Assembly (NCBI RefSeq): GCF_020966635.1
Contig: NZ_JAJKFQ010000001.1
Span: 1,488,001 to 1,552,000, forward strand
Reading direction: 5' to 3'
Length of the DNA: 64,000 nucleotides
Source of the DNA: Stieleria sp. JC731
GTDB taxonomy: Bacteria > Planctomycetota > Planctomycetia > Pirellulales > Pirellulaceae
Shown here: positions 34,729 through 44,251 of the stretch, piece after piece
Numbering within the stretch: position 1 is the first letter of the stretch
Layout of the letters: each line of letters begins with the position of its first letter
Translations under genes and position numbers: made by a program
The notes under the pieces: generated by a model
The model's input: only the letters and a program-made list of their open reading frames with translations
Database searches by the model: none
What the model was told of the DNA's origin: nothing

Positions 34729-35109
34729 ATGCCGATCATCGCCACCGGTACCGAAATCGTTGAAACTGTTCGCATCGCCAAGATGATTGAAACGCATGGC
34801 GAGCAGTTTCTAGAACGCGTCTACACTGCTGACGAAATCGAATACTGTGTTCAGTCGGCTGATGCGCCCGGCCATTTCGCAACTCGTTGGGCAGCCAAGG
34901 AAGCGGTGATGAAGGCACTGCGGTGTCGTCGTCGTGGTGTTCGCTGGAACGAAATCGAGATTGTCGTTCGGCCGGGTGTTGGCCACGAAGTTGTCTTGGC
35001 GGGAAACGCTTTGCAATGCGCCGAAGACCATGGCATCGATCGATTGCATTTAAGCTTGTCAGCTTGTCGAACACATGCGGTTGCCTACGTGATCGCAGAA
35101 TCGGAATAG
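34729..35109 (+). CDS. acpS: Holo-[acyl-carrier-protein] synthase
   Basis: Transfers 4'-phosphopantetheine from CoA to acyl carrier protein, activating it for fatty acid synthesis. The start at 34729 (MPIIATGTEIVETVRI) gives 126 residues, the normal length; a 21-residue upstream extension looks spurious. The family motifs are GTEIVE with the metal-binding residue (usually GIDIVE; here Asp is replaced by Glu), the ERVYTADEIEYC segment, and FATRWAAKEAVMKAL with the catalytic-site glutamate and lysine. RLHLSLSACRTHAVAYVIAE is the usual C-terminal LSHE..A-A strand. The metal ligand change is conservative. Downstream neighbour ppdK is convergent. Confidence 0.9.
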   Translation: MPIIATGTEIVETVRIAKMIETHGEQFLERVYTADEIEYCVQSADAPGHFATRWAAKEAVMKALRCRRRGVRWNEIEIVVRPGVGHEVVLAGNALQCAEDHGIDRLHLSLSACRTHAVAYVIAESE

Positions 35110-35243
35110 AGTTGAACTGCGGTTTCTCCATCTGTCGCTGTTCTGACGATGTGACGTTCTGTTTTTGACACGGTGTGTCGGTATCCGCTTTCGGGCAACC
35201 GCCATCAAGCACCGCCAACAACCTTGCCGTTGGCGCATAAAAA

Positions 35244-35273
35244 AATCGGGCAGACCAAGTGATCTGCCCGATT
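35244..35273 (-). terminator. Rho-independent terminator of ppdK
   Basis: The stem AATCGGGCAGA pairs perfectly with TCTGCCCGATT over 11 positions, with an 8-base loop. On the minus strand it is followed by a run of T's (A's at 35238-35245), the expected form. It lies 31 bases after the ppdK stop. Confidence 0.9.
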
Positions 35274-35304
35274 CATGATTATCGGTTGCGGATGCCCGCG
35301 TCGA

Positions 35305-37944
35305 CTAGGCGTTGCGGATCGCTGCTTGGGCCGCTGCCAAACGTGCGATTGGCACGCGGAATGGGCTGCAGCTGACGTAGTTCAATCCGACGCGGTGGCA
35401 GAAGTCGATCGACGATGGGTCACCACCGTGCTCACCACAGATACCAACCTTCAGCGACTTCTTGGTCGAGCGGCCCTTTTGGACACCCATTTCGACCAAC
35501 TGGCCAACACCGGTTTGATCCAACGATTGGAACGGGTCGGTTTCCAGGATTTCTTCGTTGATGTAATCGCCGAGGAACCCACCGACGTCGTCACGGCTGT
35601 AGCCGAAGGTCATTTGGGTCAAGTCATTGGTGCCGAAGCTGAAGAAGTCAGCGTGTTCGGCGACTTCGTCTGCGGTCAAGCAAGCACGTGGGATTTCGAT
35701 CATGGTACCGATCGCGATATCCAATTCACCTTCGTACTTCTTCGCAGCCTTGGTAGCGGCGATGGTTTCTTCGGCTTTCTTGCGAAGCAGAGCCAACTCT
35801 TGGAAGGTACCGACCAGAGGGATCATGATCTCTGGATGAGCTTTGATCTTCTTCTTGGCGCAGTTGATGGCAGCTTCGGTGATTGCCCGAACTTGCATTT
35901 CCAGGATTTCTGGATAGGTGATGCTGAGGCGGCAACCGCGGTGACCAAGCATTGGGTTTGCTTCGTGCAGAGCGGCGGTACGCTTTTTAACTTCACCTGG
36001 TTTGACACCGATTTCGGTCGCGACTTCTTTTTGTGCCGAAGTGTCGTGAGGCAAGAATTCGTGCAACGGTGGGTCAAGCAAACGAACGGTGACGTGCAGT
36101 CCGTTCATCGCTTTGAAGATGCCTTCGAAGTCTTTGCGTTGGAACGGAAGCAGCTTTGCCAATGCGGCGCGGCGGCTTTCTTCGTCTTCGGCCAAGATCA
36201 TCGAACGCATGTGGATGATACGTTCTGGTTCGAAGAACATGTGCTCGGTACGGCACAGACCGATACCTTCGGCACCGAAATCGCGAGCTCGCTTGCTGTC
36301 CGCAGGCGAGTCGGCGTTCGTGCGAACGGCCAGGGTGCGGTACTGATCGGCCCACTTCATCAGTTTTGCGAAGTCGCCCGACAGTTTTGGTTCTTGGGTT
36401 TCGACTTCACCGAGCATGACTTCACCGGTGGTGCCGTCCAAGCTGATGACGTCGTTGGCGCCCAGTGACTTGCCGTTGACCTTGATCTTCTTGGCTTTTT
36501 CGTCGATGTGAACGGCGCTCGCACCGGCGACGCAGCACTTGCCCCAACCACGGGCAACAACAGCCGCGTGGCTGGTCGCACCACCGGTGCTGGTCAAGAT
36601 ACCGACTGCGGCGCTCATGCCGTCAACGTCTTCGGGGCTGGTTTCGCGGCGAACCAAGATGATGTTTTCGCCAGCGTCTTTGCGTTCACGAGCTTCTTCG
36701 GCGGTGAAGGCAAGCTTACCGACGGCAGCACCTGGTGACGCGTTAATGCCTTTGCAAAGCACGTCTGCGGCGTTGCGAGCGGTGGTCTTGAAGCTAGGCA
36801 ATAGCAACTGAGTCAGCGCGTTTGGTGGGACGCGAAGGACAGCTTCCTTCTCGTCGATCAGGCCTTCTTTGACCAAGTCGCATGCGATCTTGACCGCAGC
36901 GATACCGGTTCGCTTACCGGTCCGAGTTTGCAGCATGAACAGTTCACCACGCTCGATGGTGAATTCGATGTCTTGCATTTCGGTGTAGTGATCTTCCAGG
37001 ATCTTTTTGATCTCGAGAAGTTGCTTGTGGATCGCACGATTCCACTTTGGCATTTCCGCAACCGGTTGTGGGGTGCGGATACCGGCAACGACGTCTTCAC
37101 CTTGAGCGTTGATCAAGAATTCGCCGTAGAACTTGTTTTCGCCGGTGTTGGGGTTACGAGTGAACGCGACGCCGGTTCCGGAGTCTTCGCCCATGTTGCC
37201 GTAAACCATCGACTGAACGTTGACGGCGGTTCCGACTAGGTGGCGGATGTTTTCGATTTCGCGGTACTTGACTGCTCGTTCGGTATTCCAAGATCCGAAG
37301 ACAGCCTTGATCGCCAGTTCAAGCTGAGCGAATGGGTCTTGTGGGAACTCTTCACCGGTGTGTTTTTGGTAGACCGCTTTGTAGGCTTCGCAAAGTTCTT
37401 TGAGGCCTTCGGCGGGAACTTGGGTGTCGTCGTCGACTTTGTATTTCTTTTTGATCTTATCGAAAGCGACTTCAAAGGTGTGGTGTTCCATACCCATGAC
37501 AACGTCGCCGAACATGTTGATCAGGCGGCGATAAGCGTCATAAGCGAAACGCTCGTTCTTGGTCGCTTTGGCCAGACCTTCGGTCGCGGCGTCGTTCAGA
37601 CCAAGGTTCAGGATGGTGTTCATCATCCCGGGCATACTGACAGCGGCTCCGGAGCGAACGCTGACCAGCAGTGGGTTGTCGTTGTCGCCGAACTTCTTGC
37701 TCAGCTCTTTTTCCAGCTTCTTAACAGCCTTACCGACCTCGTCCATCAGGCCACTGGGCAATTGTTCGCCAGATTCGTAATACTGACCGCAAACTTCGGT
37801 GGTGATTGTGAATCCTGGAGGCACTGGAAGACCAATCGAGGTCATTTCGGCCAGGTTCAGGCCTTTGCCGCCGAGGAGTTGCTTTGACTTGCCTTTGCCT
37901 TCGGTTTTAGTTTTACCGAAGTAATAGACCATCTTGTTCGCCAT
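35305..37944 (-). CDS. ppdK: Pyruvate, phosphate dikinase
   Basis: Reversibly converts pyruvate, ATP and phosphate to phosphoenolpyruvate, AMP and diphosphate. The 879-residue protein matches the family length (about 874). The N-terminal ATP-grasp domain begins YYFGKTKTEG, LGGKGLNLAEMTSIGLPVPPGFTI. The swivelling phosphohistidine domain has GGATSHAAVVARG with His459. The C-terminal PEP/pyruvate barrel has GIGLCRTEHMF, SFGTNDLTQMTFGYSRDD and GICGEHGGDP with Cys836, close to His455 and Cys831 of the Clostridium symbiosum enzyme. It suggests gluconeogenic or pyrophosphate-linked glycolytic metabolism. It is a single gene with a clear terminator. Confidence 0.97.
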   Translation of the reverse strand: MANKMVYYFGKTKTEGKGKSKQLLGGKGLNLAEMTSIGLPVPPGFTITTEVCGQYYESGEQLPSGLMDEVGKAVKKLEKELSKKFGDNDNPLLVSVRSGAAVSMPGMMNTILNLGLNDAATEGLAKATKNERFAYDAYRRLINMFGDVVMGMEHHTFEVAFDKIKKKYKVDDDTQVPAEGLKELCEAYKAVYQKHTGEEFPQDPFAQLELAIKAVFGSWNTERAVKYREIENIRHLVGTAVNVQSMVYGNMGEDSGTGVAFTRNPNTGENKFYGEFLINAQGEDVVAGIRTPQPVAEMPKWNRAIHKQLLEIKKILEDHYTEMQDIEFTIERGELFMLQTRTGKRTGIAAVKIACDLVKEGLIDEKEAVLRVPPNALTQLLLPSFKTTARNAADVLCKGINASPGAAVGKLAFTAEEARERKDAGENIILVRRETSPEDVDGMSAAVGILTSTGGATSHAAVVARGWGKCCVAGASAVHIDEKAKKIKVNGKSLGANDVISLDGTTGEVMLGEVETQEPKLSGDFAKLMKWADQYRTLAVRTNADSPADSKRARDFGAEGIGLCRTEHMFFEPERIIHMRSMILAEDEESRRAALAKLLPFQRKDFEGIFKAMNGLHVTVRLLDPPLHEFLPHDTSAQKEVATEIGVKPGEVKKRTAALHEANPMLGHRGCRLSITYPEILEMQVRAITEAAINCAKKKIKAHPEIMIPLVGTFQELALLRKKAEETIAATKAAKKYEGELDIAIGTMIEIPRACLTADEVAEHADFFSFGTNDLTQMTFGYSRDDVGGFLGDYINEEILETDPFQSLDQTGVGQLVEMGVQKGRSTKKSLKVGICGEHGGDPSSIDFCHRVGLNYVSCSPFRVPIARLAAAQAAIRNA

Positions 37945-38630
37945 GGTTGTTCTCTATCGAAACCGTCTCAGAAAGGGCGTGAGCCCGCCGCGGGCGATCC
38001 GAAGAGCCCAAGATTACACCGTTAAATTTGGTGCAGGTAAGGACTTACGGTCTAGCGCGCCGTGAGAGCTCTGGGGGAGAAAATAAGTCGTCTTCTGGCG
38101 ACGAATCGGGGGCGTCCTACTCGGCAGTGGTGCGGCCGCGGACCATCGGAAGATCCGCCAAAGTCGCCCGATTCACTTCACCTTATCTGGCCGAGCGCGG
38201 CTAAATCTATTTCCGTCAAGCGTTTTGGTCAATGAGAGGTACGGCAGAAGAGTGGCGAGATCAGGGGATCCGTACCGATTAAAACGCTTGAATCGAGCGC
38301 CCTTGACACCGGATGCCGCAAAGTCGCCCCGGATCCGTCCACATCGGCACGAATCGCTGCTGATAGCCCGGATCGCAGTCAATCTGCCCGCACTGAATCC
38401 ATGGTAGAGCGTCGGATCAGCCCGATCTCGGGTGCCGAAGCGATCTTCTGATCATGCCCGCGCGCCACGCTTGCCCGGCTGGGCTGCTTTTCACAGCCAT
38501 CTCTTTCGCCGCAGCGCGGCATTACACAGCTAATCGGTCTCGGCTTAATCCCGGCTGATCCCTACAATCCCGCATTGACGGACTCTACTGCGTTATTGAC
38601 CCATTTCCCCTGTATTGCCGGATCAGCCCC
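37945..38630. other. Divergent intergenic region between ppdK and cysS
   Basis: 686 bases between divergent starts. Short open frames on both strands mirror each other and have no recognisable product. The motif AAAGTCGCCC occurs twice (about 38160 and 38320). I found no tRNA, riboswitch or clear promoter. It presumably holds the promoters for ppdK and the cysS-ruvC transcript. Confidence 0.5.
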
Positions 38631-40205
38631 GTGCCCAACCCTGACAGCAAGCTCCGAATCTACAACACGCTGACAAAAACCAAGGAAGACTTTCAGCCCC
38701 TGAATCCTCCTCAGGTCGGCATCTACTTGTGCGGTCCGACGGTCTACGCCGAAAGCCACATCGGCCACATGGTTGGTCCCGTCATCTTCGATACGATCAA
38801 GCGATACCTGCGATACAGCGGCTACGAACCCACATGGGTTGTGAACATCACCGATGTCGATGACAAGCTGATCAACAAAAGCCGCGAACGTGGAATTCCG
38901 GTTTCCCAGATCGCGACCGAGATGACCGCGGACTACCTCGCGAACCTTCGTGAGTTGGGCGTCAACCAAATCGATTATATGCCCCGCGCGACCGATCACA
39001 TGGGCAACATCATCCGCTTCGTCGAAAACCTGATCGAAAAGGGCTTCGCGTACGAAGTCGACGGCGATGTCTTTTTTGATGTCGTGAAAGATCCCGGATA
39101 TGGCCAGCTTTCAAATCGCAACATCGACGACCAGCAAGGCGAAGGCGGTGGCGCGGCAGCCAAAAAACGCTCCGCCGGTGACTTTGCACTTTGGAAAACC
39201 GCCAAGCCGGGCGAGATATCGTGGGACAGCCCTTGGGGCAAAGGTCGTCCCGGTTGGCACATCGAATGTTCGGCAATGAGCCGAGAAATCCTGGGCGAGA
39301 CTTTCGACATTCACGGCGGCGGACTCGATTTGATGTTCCCGCACCACGAAAATGAACTCGCCCAAAGCGGCTGCTGCCATGGCAAGCCGATGGTCAAATA
39401 CTGGATGCACAATGGGCTGATGCGAGCCGGTGCGAAGGGCAAAGTCGGTGGCAAAAGCGATCGTGAATCGGCTGCCGAAGCGTCCCCCGAGGAAGCTGCC
39501 GAAGGCAAGATCAGCCGTTCCAAAGGGGCCGGCGGACTGAGCACATTGATCCGTCGCCATACCGGAACGCGGATCCGATTCTTTTTGCTTCGGACCCACT
39601 ACCGCAGCACGATCCTGTTCAACGACGAAGGGCTCGAAGAAGCCGGTACGGCACTGGAAGGTTTCTATCGCCTATTCGATCGCTTTGAAGAGATCACTGG
39701 CAAGTCGTTCTATGACGATTCGCTTGAGCCTGCTCGGTCGCGTGCCGAAGGCGAATTCGATCCCGGAAGCGATGAGTTGCTCAAGCAAGTTGACGAGTTC
39801 CGAAATAAATTCATCGTCGCGATGGACGATGATCTCAATACCGGGCTGGCCGTCAGTGTCTTGTTCGATTGGTTGCGTTTGATGAACCGCTACCTCGACG
39901 AAAAGAAACTCGGTCCAGGCGCGAAGGTCGATGCCCCGGAAGTCACCTCGCTGACGACCGCGATGCAGAAGATGAAAGAACTGACCAATATCCTTGGACT
40001 GTTCACCAAGGTCCCTGCTGCGGGTGGCGGTGACGAGGCAGCACAAGAAATGCTGGACAAGACTGTCCACTTGCTGATCGATCTTCGCAAAGAAGCTCGC
40101 GAGCGAAAGGACTACGCAACCGGCGACGCGATTCGGAACCGTTTGTCCGACATCGGCATTTCGTTGTTGGACAAGAAAGAAGGCACGACCTGGGAAACTT
40201 CCTGA
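38631..40205 (+). CDS. cysS: Cysteine-tRNA ligase with variant KMSKS and insertion
   Basis: Class I synthetase for tRNA-Cys, 524 residues from a GTG start. The N-terminus has [16 protein letters not shown] (zinc-ligand Cys34; HIGH at 43-46), then WHIECSAMS and [18 protein letters not shown] with further zinc ligands. After WMHNGLM, where the KMSKS loop normally follows almost at once, there is an insertion of about 30 residues rich in Gly, Ala and Glu. The signature itself reads KISRS (293-297), then [23 protein letters not shown]. The rest fits the family. E. coli CysS has 461 residues. Its TGA overlaps a possible ATG of the ruvC frame (TGATG). Confidence 0.95.
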   Translation: MPNPDSKLRIYNTLTKTKEDFQPLNPPQVGIYLCGPTVYAESHIGHMVGPVIFDTIKRYLRYSGYEPTWVVNITDVDDKLINKSRERGIPVSQIATEMTADYLANLRELGVNQIDYMPRATDHMGNIIRFVENLIEKGFAYEVDGDVFFDVVKDPGYGQLSNRNIDDQQGEGGGAAAKKRSAGDFALWKTAKPGEISWDSPWGKGRPGWHIECSAMSREILGETFDIHGGGLDLMFPHHENELAQSGCCHGKPMVKYWMHNGLMRAGAKGKVGGKSDRESAAEASPEEAAEGKISRSKGAGGLSTLIRRHTGTRIRFFLLRTHYRSTILFNDEGLEEAGTALEGFYRLFDRFEEITGKSFYDDSLEPARSRAEGEFDPGSDELLKQVDEFRNKFIVAMDDDLNTGLAVSVLFDWLRLMNRYLDEKKLGPGAKVDAPEVTSLTTAMQKMKELTNILGLFTKVPAAGGGDEAAQEMLDKTVHLLIDLRKEARERKDYATGDAIRNRLSDIGISLLDKKEGTTWETS

Positions 40206-40276
40206 TGAAGCCCCACTTGCCGGGCAATGGCAACCGCGTGAATGTTCGTTCGACCGTTCACGCGATCACAAAACCG

Positions 40277-40768
40277 ATGACAATCCTGGGTATCGACCCG
40301 GGATTGAATACGACCGGTTACGGAGTCATCCGAGTGACCGGCCATGAAATTCGGTTGATCGAAGCTGGCATTGTTCGTAGCAAGCAAAAAGATTCACTTG
40401 AGCAGCGGATCGCGGAGATCCACGAGGGCGTCAGCGAGGTGATCCAGCAGCATTCACCAAGCTATGTGGCGCTCGAACAATTGTTTTCGCACTACGCTCG
40501 TCCCAAGACCGCGATCTTGATGGGACATGCCCGCGGCGTCATCTGTTTGGCCGCGGCAACTGCCGGGATCGAAGTGAAAAGCTTCGAACCGACCAAGGTG
40601 AAAAAAGTGATGACCGGCAACGGGCATGCACCGAAACATCAAATGCAACAGGCCGTTCGGCTGCAGCTCGGACTGCAGTCGGTTCCGGAGCCGGCGGACG
40701 TCGCCGACGCGCTCGCCATCGCCATCTGCAGCTACCACATCAGCTTTAACCCGTTGGCGATTGGTTAG
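40277..40768 (+). CDS. ruvC: Holliday junction endonuclease RuvC
   Basis: Resolves Holliday junctions in recombination repair. The start at 40277 (MTILGIDPGLNTTGYGVI) gives 163 residues and places the acidic catalytic residues as in E. coli: Asp7 in GIDPG, Glu67 in ALEQLF, and Asp141/Asp144 in PADVADALAIA. An in-frame ATG at 40205 overlapping the cysS stop would add 24 residues not expected in this family, but could allow coupled translation. FSHYARPKTAILMGHARGVI and EPTKVKKVMTGNGHAPKHQM are family-typical. ruvA follows after 248 bases containing repeats; ruvB is not in the window. Confidence 0.94.
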   Translation: MTILGIDPGLNTTGYGVIRVTGHEIRLIEAGIVRSKQKDSLEQRIAEIHEGVSEVIQQHSPSYVALEQLFSHYARPKTAILMGHARGVICLAAATAGIEVKSFEPTKVKKVMTGNGHAPKHQMQQAVRLQLGLQSVPEPADVADALAIAICSYHISFNPLAIG

Positions 40769-40787
40769 TGCTTCGTTTCAACTCGAT

Positions 40788-40937
40788 TTTAGGATTAGCC
40801 GTATAGCGTTAGCCGCGGTTTCAGTGCAACAACCGGGGCGAATGCCCGTCGGCTGATGACCCGAACCTGATTTAGGATTAGCCGTATGGCGTTAGCCACG
40901 GTTTCGGTGCAATAACCGGGGCTGATGACACGAACCC
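40788..40937. repeat. Two direct copies of a GCGTTAGCC(A/G)CGGTTT repeat
   Basis: Copy 1 (40788-40867) and copy 2 (40871-40937) share TTTAGGATTAGCCGTAT, GCGTTAGCC, CGGTTTC, GTGCAA(C/T)AACCGGGGC and CTGATGAC, then CGAACC. Copy 2 lacks an internal block of about 14 bases. The units contain AGCC...GGCT-type inverted elements. I associate this sequence type with intergenic repeats of Rhodopirellula-like genomes, but that is from memory and unchecked. It separates ruvC from ruvA. Confidence 0.8.
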
Positions 40938-41016
40938 GTGTTTTCATGTGGAACGAAGCACAGGTCACTAATACACCGCAGCTAGATCATCAATTCAACG
41001 AAGGGACTCACCGAAC

Positions 41017-41646
41017 ATGATTATTAACATCTCAGGCAAGTTGGCTTACGTCGGAGAAGCCAGCATCGCGATCGAATCGGCACCGTTTCACTACGAAGTG
41101 TTGGTCGGTGACTACACCCGACGACAGCTTCAAACCAAGGTTGGACAGACGATTCAACTTCATACCTTGGATTACATCGAAGGCAACGCACAAGGCGGCG
41201 GAAGGTTGACGCCACGTCTTGTCGGATTCATGACCGAACCGGAGCGTCAGTTTTTTGATTTGTTCTGCAGCGTCGACGGGGTCGGTGTGAAGAAAGCACT
41301 TCGTGCCATGGTGCGACCGGTGAAAGAAATGGCCGTCATGATCGAGCAACAGGATGCCAAGTCGTTGTCGGCACTGCCCGGTATCGGTCCCGCCACAAGC
41401 GAACGTATCATCGCAAAGCTTCGTCGCAAAATGCCACGATTTGCGTTGATGGTCGAACAAGCCACGCCGGCGGGTGAATCAACCGACAACGTGAACGCTG
41501 TCGTCAGCGAGACATTCGACGCGCTGATTACCCTGGGACATTCCGAGGCTGACGCGCGTCAATTGATTGACGAGGCTTTGGCCAGCAAGAAGAAGTTCAA
41601 AGACACCGAATCGTTGTTGACCGCGATCTACCAACGTTCGGTCTAG
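41017..41646 (+). CDS. ruvA: Holliday junction helicase subunit RuvA
   Basis: DNA-binding subunit of the RuvAB branch-migration motor. The 209-residue protein has the three RuvA domains. An OB-fold comes first ([30 protein letters not shown]). The tandem helix-hairpin-helix region follows ([16 protein letters not shown] and [21 protein letters not shown]). The C-terminal three-helix domain that contacts RuvB ends the protein ([22 protein letters not shown]). The N-terminus differs somewhat from the classic MIGxLxG. It lies downstream of ruvC, as in many bacteria, though ruvB is missing here. The following kinase has its own leader of 246 bases. Confidence 0.93.
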   Translation: MIINISGKLAYVGEASIAIESAPFHYEVLVGDYTRRQLQTKVGQTIQLHTLDYIEGNAQGGGRLTPRLVGFMTEPERQFFDLFCSVDGVGVKKALRAMVRPVKEMAVMIEQQDAKSLSALPGIGPATSERIIAKLRRKMPRFALMVEQATPAGESTDNVNAVVSETFDALITLGHSEADARQLIDEALASKKKFKDTESLLTAIYQRSV

Positions 41647-41892
41647 AAAGCGGACATGTCGCGCTCCACCGCACACTTCAGATAAACCAGTCAGCATGAC
41701 CAAGCAGGTTTGTCTGGCTGGCTTCAGTCAATCTGATTTCGTTCGTAGGATGCCAACCCTAATATCAAACACGCTTCGTTAGCTGAAAGTTACACTAGCG
41801 AGGCAGCGTAACTGAACATGAGTTGATTCAACCGGCGATCGAAACCGAGTTGGTTTCAAAGTAACCAAGCGGGATGTGGGGATGGTTTCTCG

Positions 41893-43818
41893 ATGAAAAT
41901 CATTTGGCAAATTCGCTGGTTCTCCATCCTACTGGTGCTTTCGACGGCGCTGTTTATCGGCGCCATTGTCTTCTTCGGTTACCGACGCATCACACGGTAT
42001 CAACAAGCCGAAAGCTTGATTCAAATTCAAGCCGCGAGCGTGACGTCGATCCAAAATGAGTTGGTGGCATTGGTCGACAACATCGTCTTGACCGCAATGA
42101 TCCCGACGGTCAAGCAAGCACTCGGTGACGGAGATTCGGACGAATCACAACGTCGTGAAGCAATTCACTTGATTGAAGAGATCTTTCTAAAGTCGATCAA
42201 CAATCGCGACTATTTCGATCAGGTTCGGTTGATCGGGCTCGATGACGAAGGCAAAGAAGTCGTCAGAGTCGATCGTAAGCCTTCCGGAATCGTTGTTGTC
42301 GATGAGGAACACCTACAAAAGAAAGGATCGCGGTACTACTTCGAAGATGCGATCAAGCTGAACGCGGGAGAAATTTTCGTTTCTCAAATCGATTTAAATC
42401 GTGAATTCGGAGCCATCGAAAAACCGCATAAGCCGATGCTGCGTATCGCAACTCCGGTCAAAAGCCGATCCGGAGAATCAATCGGTATCGTCGTGATAAA
42501 CGTGCGTTTTAGCGACCTAGTTGAAACCGTGCTGAATGACGGATCGGATTCTTTTCAGTTTCTGATTGCCAATAAGAACGGCGACTACCTGCTGCATCCC
42601 GATCGAAGCAAAACGTTCGGATTCGAGTTTGGCAAACGCTATCGGATCCAGGATGATTTTCCCGGCAGCCAAGCCATCGTCACACAAGCCGGCATACAGA
42701 ATCCGGTGGTTCTTGAAGACAGCCACCAGCAGCTTGCGGTCGGTAAGTTTCGACTGCTGCCGGTGAAAAACAACCGCAGTGCCGTGATGGCTGTTCTAGC
42801 GACGAACATCGTAGTGTCTGACTCACAATCGAGCGTGATCCAGTGGGCGACCGTCGCCACCGCATTTTTGGTCTTGTTGTCATTAGTGGTCGCCTACATG
42901 ACAACCAACTTTCTGACCCTTCCTTTGCAGCAGATCACACAAGCGGCAAAGAACATTCGGTCTCGAAAAACTGTCGAGATACTGCCGGTGCAGCGTGACG
43001 ACGAAATCGGCACGTTGGCCCGAGCCTTCGAGACGATGGCGACCGAAATCAAACAAAATGAACGCGAATTGCGAACGGCAAACCATCAGCTGACAGAAGC
43101 GAACCAGGATTTAGAACACTTCACGCACTTGGCCGCACACGACCTAAGAGAGCCGCTGCGGAAACAGCTCAACTTGCTTGAATTGCTCCGTGAGATGCTC
43201 CCCAAGGGGGACGCGGCCGAATCTGGTACCGAAGATCCGATGGGGTTTTACCTAACACGGATCGAGCAGTGCTCCGATCAAATGTACAGGATGGTTGATG
43301 ATTTCCGACAGTTGACCAGGCTCGCTGGGGGGGAACTGACACGCGAACAGATTGATTTTGACAAGATCATCGACGAAGCATTACATAGTTTTGAGGAACA
43401 ATTGAGTTTGCGATCGGTAATTGTCAAACGAGATCCGTTTCCGACAGGATTATCGGGATACCCTTCCCTACTGGAGTGGTTGTACAATAATCTGATTGCA
43501 AATGCGTTACGGTACGTTGATCGTGATGGTTTTGAGATAGCTTTTACTGCTACCGAAGTGGATGAAGCCGGTTGGGTTTTTGGAGTCAGGAATACGGGGT
43601 CAACGATCCCTGCGAACCAGCTTCAGGAAATCTTCAAGATGTTTCGAAAAGGCGACTCGGGAAAGGAAGATTCGTCCGGAATCGGGCTGAGTTTGTGTCG
43701 GCGCATTATCGACAAACACTCAGGCGATATTTCCGCCGAGTCAGGCGAAGACTTCACTCACTTGAAATTCACGTTGAAGAAACAAAATGGTCGATTTCAA
43801 AATTCAGAGCGATCATGA
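41893..43818 (+). CDS. Membrane sensor histidine kinase (Cache-HAMP-HisKA)
   Basis: 641 residues. A membrane segment (WFSILLVLSTALFIGAIVFFGY) is followed by a periplasmic double-Cache-like sensor of about 270 residues (YFDQVRLIGLDDEGKEVVRV, then IATPVKSRSGESIGIVVINV). A second membrane segment is at about 313-335. A HAMP domain (LTLPLQQITQAAKNI), HisKA with AAHDLREPLR (His416) and an ATPase domain (YNNLIANALRY, NTGSTIP, GIGLSLCRRIIDKH) complete it. In the G1 box the usual Asp is Asn (VRNTG), a variant known in this kinase class. It overlaps the response regulator by 32 bases, so the two are a pair. The signal is unknown. Position next to the polysaccharide cluster suggests, but does not prove, a link. 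Confidence 0.92.
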   Translation: MKIIWQIRWFSILLVLSTALFIGAIVFFGYRRITRYQQAESLIQIQAASVTSIQNELVALVDNIVLTAMIPTVKQALGDGDSDESQRREAIHLIEEIFLKSINNRDYFDQVRLIGLDDEGKEVVRVDRKPSGIVVVDEEHLQKKGSRYYFEDAIKLNAGEIFVSQIDLNREFGAIEKPHKPMLRIATPVKSRSGESIGIVVINVRFSDLVETVLNDGSDSFQFLIANKNGDYLLHPDRSKTFGFEFGKRYRIQDDFPGSQAIVTQAGIQNPVVLEDSHQQLAVGKFRLLPVKNNRSAVMAVLATNIVVSDSQSSVIQWATVATAFLVLLSLVVAYMTTNFLTLPLQQITQAAKNIRSRKTVEILPVQRDDEIGTLARAFETMATEIKQNERELRTANHQLTEANQDLEHFTHLAAHDLREPLRKQLNLLELLREMLPKGDAAESGTEDPMGFYLTRIEQCSDQMYRMVDDFRQLTRLAGGELTREQIDFDKIIDEALHSFEEQLSLRSVIVKRDPFPTGLSGYPSLLEWLYNNLIANALRYVDRDGFEIAFTATEVDEAGWVFGVRNTGSTIPANQLQEIFKMFRKGDSGKEDSSGIGLSLCRRIIDKHSGDISAESGEDFTHLKFTLKKQNGRFQNSERS

Positions 43819-44209
43819 TTTTATCATCATCGATGATGACGAAATGGAGCTTGATATCGTCAAGCTGGTGTACTCGCGCTCAAGACTGACCAACAAGCTG
43901 CGTACCTTCCAGGGTGGTGACGACTTTTTCAAATTCTGGAAAGGCGTTGAAGATGGCACGGAGCCGGCACCCGCCTTCGTGCTCATTGATGTGCGGATGC
44001 CTCGGATGAGTGGGTTTGAGATCGTCGAACGGTTGCGATCAAAACCCGTGATAGAAGACCAGCCACATATCTTCCTCTGCTCCAACAGCAGTGACATCAT
44101 TGATCGGCGGAAAGCCGAAGAAGTGGGGGCAGACAACTACGTCGTCAAACCCCGAGGCATCCAAGAATATGTCCAATTCTTCGATAGCCTGATCGACACT
44201 GCTTCTTGA
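43787..44209 (+). CDS. Single-domain response regulator
   Basis: 140 residues consisting only of a receiver domain of the Rcp1/CheY-like type: acidic pocket in FIIIDDDEMEL, phospho-acceptor Asp68 in VLIDVRMPRMSGFE, the Ser/Thr position in FLCSNSSD and Lys121 in YVVKPRG. There is no DNA-binding or enzymatic output domain. The start lies within the end of the kinase gene, so translation is probably coupled. It must act by protein contact or pass phosphate on. It converges on the VanZ-like gene with 42 bases between stops and no visible terminator. Confidence 0.92.
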   Translation: MVDFKIQSDHDFIIIDDDEMELDIVKLVYSRSRLTNKLRTFQGGDDFFKFWKGVEDGTEPAPAFVLIDVRMPRMSGFEIVERLRSKPVIEDQPHIFLCSNSSDIIDRRKAEEVGADNYVVKPRGIQEYVQFFDSLIDTAS

Positions 44210-44251
44210 GTACGTAGCAGCGCGATTATGCGGCGGTTTTTGACTAGGACG

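Noticed and set aside
38173-38407. Two mirrored 60-69 codon frames on opposite strands before cysS.
   Set aside because: They overlap each other almost fully, have no recognisable product and no ribosome-binding site.
41690-41725. Hairpin CCAGTCAG...CTGGCTGG after ruvA as a terminator.
   Set aside because: It has a mismatch and no T-run downstream, so a terminator call is not supported.
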